From: Chitinophagaceae bacterium
GTDB lineage: Bacteria; Bacteroidota; Bacteroidia; Chitinophagales; Chitinophagaceae
NCBI GenBank assembly: GCA_021323155.1
Contig: JAJTCI010000139.1
Span: 1 to 6,980 of the forward strand
Direction of reading: 5' to 3'
DNA: 6,980 nucleotides
In this document: one piece after another, positions 5,592 to 6,980 of the stretch
How positions within the stretch are numbered: the first letter of the stretch is position 1
How the letters are laid out: each line of letters opens with the position of its first letter
Position numbers and translations under genes: made by a program
The notes under the pieces: generated by a model
What the model saw: only the letters and a program-made list of their open reading frames with translations
What the model was told of the DNA's origin: nothing
The model's database searches: none

Positions 5592-6626
5592 ATGAAGCGG
5601 ATCATCATCCTCATTGTAAAATACCTGCTGGCCTTCAGCATCGCTATTTTCCTGTTGTGGTGGTCGCTTTCAAGCCTCACGGAGAAAGACATCGCCGACA
5701 TAAGGGAAGCGCTCAAAAAAGCGAACTACTGGCTGATGTTGCCCGTATTCGGTGTGCTTTTAGTCAGCCATATCTTCCGCGCGCTGCGCTGGAGACAACT
5801 GATCAGGCCGATGGGTTACGACCCTTCCGTGTTTTACCTTACCTGCGGTGTGCTGATCGGCTACATCGGTAACCAGCTCATACCAAGGGCAGGCGAGGTC
5901 CTGAGATGCACCGCTATCAGCAAACCCACCAGGGTGCCACCGGAAAAACTCATTGGTACCATTGTCGCGGAACGGGCCTTCGATATATGCTGCCTCATCC
6001 CAATCACTATTGGTGTTTTTTATCACGAGTGGCAGTATATCTCCGTTTACGCGAATGAAATAGGTGATGCCATTCGCTCGGGAATATTCGCTAAGAAAGG
6101 AAAAGCATGGATCGGCCTGATCATCATCGCGGTGATCGTGTTGTTCTATCTCTTATACAGGAGATACAAGACGCATAAAGTAGGCGGCTTCCTGGTAAAG
6201 GTGTTTAAAGGATTGGCACAGGGACTCACCAGCATCAAGAGTGTAAAGAACAAATGGCTTTTCCTGGCGTATACGATCGGCATATGGGCCGGTTATGCCA
6301 GCGCTACCTACCTCGGCTGCAAAGCGCTTGAAGAGACCGCGCACCTCGGCGTTTTCCCTGCGCTGTCAATGCTCATATTCGGAACATTCGGGATCATCGT
6401 AGCGCCGGGTGGATTGGGCGCCTACCCGTTCGCGATTGAAAAGACACTCTCGTTCTACGGCATCGCGAAAGGCATCGGGCAGGCCTCCGGCTGGTTGTTA
6501 TGGATCGCGCAGTTTATCTTCACCGTAGTATTCGGCACAATCGCCTGGGTGGCCGTTAACATCGCAAAGAAAAAAATTGATGAAGAACTCCTCGTTCATA
6601 AAAACCAGGATCAAAACGCTGGCTGA
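5592..6626 (+). CDS. UPF0104 / lysylphosphatidylglycerol synthase TM-domain (flippase-like) membrane protein
   Basis: A 344-residue inner-membrane protein of the UPF0104/LPG_synthase_TM type, often called flippase-like. About eight hydrophobic segments are visible, near residues 4-24, 47-62, 80-95, 130-145, 172-190, 222-242, 254-272 and 300-324. Family signatures are H-I-F-R-A-L-R-W-R (60-68), N94-x3-P-R-A-G-E (98-102), E-R-A-F-D (127-131) and P-G-G-L-G-A-Y-P (272-279). No soluble aminoacyl-phosphatidylglycerol synthase domain follows, so lysyl transfer is not expected. Relatives are thought to move or help make envelope lipids; the substrate here is unknown. It starts five bases after panD, without a Shine-Dalgarno, so translational coupling is likely. 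Its last 15 codons overlap rfaE2, which, being a heptose-activating gene, suggests a role in lipopolysaccharide or another surface glycolipid. Confidence 0.88.
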   Translation: MKRIIILIVKYLLAFSIAIFLLWWSLSSLTEKDIADIREALKKANYWLMLPVFGVLLVSHIFRALRWRQLIRPMGYDPSVFYLTCGVLIGYIGNQLIPRAGEVLRCTAISKPTRVPPEKLIGTIVAERAFDICCLIPITIGVFYHEWQYISVYANEIGDAIRSGIFAKKGKAWIGLIIIAVIVLFYLLYRRYKTHKVGGFLVKVFKGLAQGLTSIKSVKNKWLFLAYTIGIWAGYASATYLGCKALEETAHLGVFPALSMLIFGTFGIIVAPGGLGAYPFAIEKTLSFYGIAKGIGQASGWLLWIAQFIFTVVFGTIAWVAVNIAKKKIDEELLVHKNQDQNAG

Positions 6627-6980
6627 ATTATTACCCATCGTGCATGGGTTGAAGGCTATGGGTAAGACCGTGGTGTTCACCAACGGCGTGTTCGACCTGT
6701 TACACGAAGGACACATCCTTTCCCTTTCGCAGGCCGCCGCCGAGGGCGATTACCTGGTGGTGGCAGTAAATGGCGACGCCAGTGTAAAAAAACTCAAGGG
6801 TGATTCAAGACCGGTGAATAACGAGAACAGCAGGGCTTTACTGCTCGCCGCTTTATTGATCGTCGATGCGGTGATCATCTTCCACGAAGACACACCACGG
6901 GATCTTGTTGTGCAGTTAATGCCGGATGTAATGGTAAAAGGTGGAGATTATACAGTGGAACAGGTAGCCGGCGCGAAAGA
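6580..6980 (+). CDS. rfaE2: D-glycero-beta-D-manno-heptose 1-phosphate adenylyltransferase, partial (3' end outside window)
   Basis: The first 133 codons are present and the frame is still open at the window edge; such proteins are about 160 residues. It is the stand-alone nucleotidyltransferase equivalent to the C-terminal half of HldE, making ADP-heptose from heptose 1-phosphate and ATP for the LPS inner core. Motifs are F-T-N-G-V-F-D-L-L-H-E-G-H (33-45) with HxGH at His42-His45, N-G-D-A-S-V-K-K-L-K-G (64-74) followed by R-P-V-N (77-80), and K-G-G-D-Y (120-124) near the cut end. Val37 sits where relatives usually have Cys (T-N-G-C-F-D). The ATG at 6580 overlaps the preceding gene by 47 bases. 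It is preferred because residues 8-30 match the helical lead-in seen in the family. The next in-frame Met, codon 27 at 6658, would remove that lead-in and leave a 31-base gap. No kinase domain lies upstream, so the heptose kinase must be encoded elsewhere. Confidence 0.88.
   Translation, partial: MKNSSFIKTRIKTLAELLPIVHGLKAMGKTVVFTNGVFDLLHEGHILSLSQAAAEGDYLVVAVNGDASVKKLKGDSRPVNNENSRALLLAALLIVDAVIIFHEDTPRDLVVQLMPDVMVKGGDYTVEQVAGAK

Noticed and set aside
5592..6626. Lysylphosphatidylglycerol synthase (MprF)
   Set aside because: Only the membrane domain is present; the C-terminal soluble transferase domain is absent, so the enzymatic name would mislead.

Overview
The window looks like chromosomal DNA of a Bacteroidota bacterium, most likely of the Chitinophagaceae or a close relative. 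Four things point there. It carries a DUF4270 lipoprotein and a single-domain 'glycogen synthase-like' protein, both typical of that phylum. Start codons mostly lack Shine-Dalgarno sequences. Several intergenic gaps hold TAnnTTTG, the -7 element of Bacteroidota promoters. The gene order panC-panD-flippase-rfaE2, divergent from glycogen-synthase-like/DUF4270, is one I recall from this phylum. No RNA gene, CRISPR array, insertion sequence or phage gene is visible.

Layout. 1-155: window edge and promoter region. 156-578 (+): small unrecognised lipoprotein, ended by a strong bidirectional terminator (597-629) shared with the convergent metK. 648-1762 (-): metK, S-adenosylmethionine synthetase, broken near its 3' end. 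The reading frame is lost around 759-767, and roughly 45-55 codons that encode a conserved part of the enzyme are absent, while the genuine C-terminal tail survives in another frame. 1763-1934: metK leader with a degenerate 7-bp repeat, short inverted repeats and a possible promoter. 1935-3413 (-): DUF4270 lipoprotein with a GTG start. 3439-4254 (-): GT5-like protein that lacks the ADP-glucose motif and the C-terminal domain. 4255-4363: divergent promoter region. 4364-5221, 5242-5586, 5592-6626 and 6580-end (+): panC, panD, a UPF0104/flippase-type membrane protein and the start of rfaE2, tightly packed and probably one transcript.

How the genes fit together. panC and panD supply beta-alanine and join it to pantoate, for coenzyme A. 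The flippase-like protein and the heptose-phosphate adenylyltransferase point to envelope glycolipid or LPS-core synthesis. The opposite-strand pair (GT5-like protein and DUF4270 lipoprotein) is also probably envelope-related, but neither function is known. This is mostly a housekeeping region. The two points most worth a second look are the damaged metK and the GT5-like protein that has lost its catalytic motifs.
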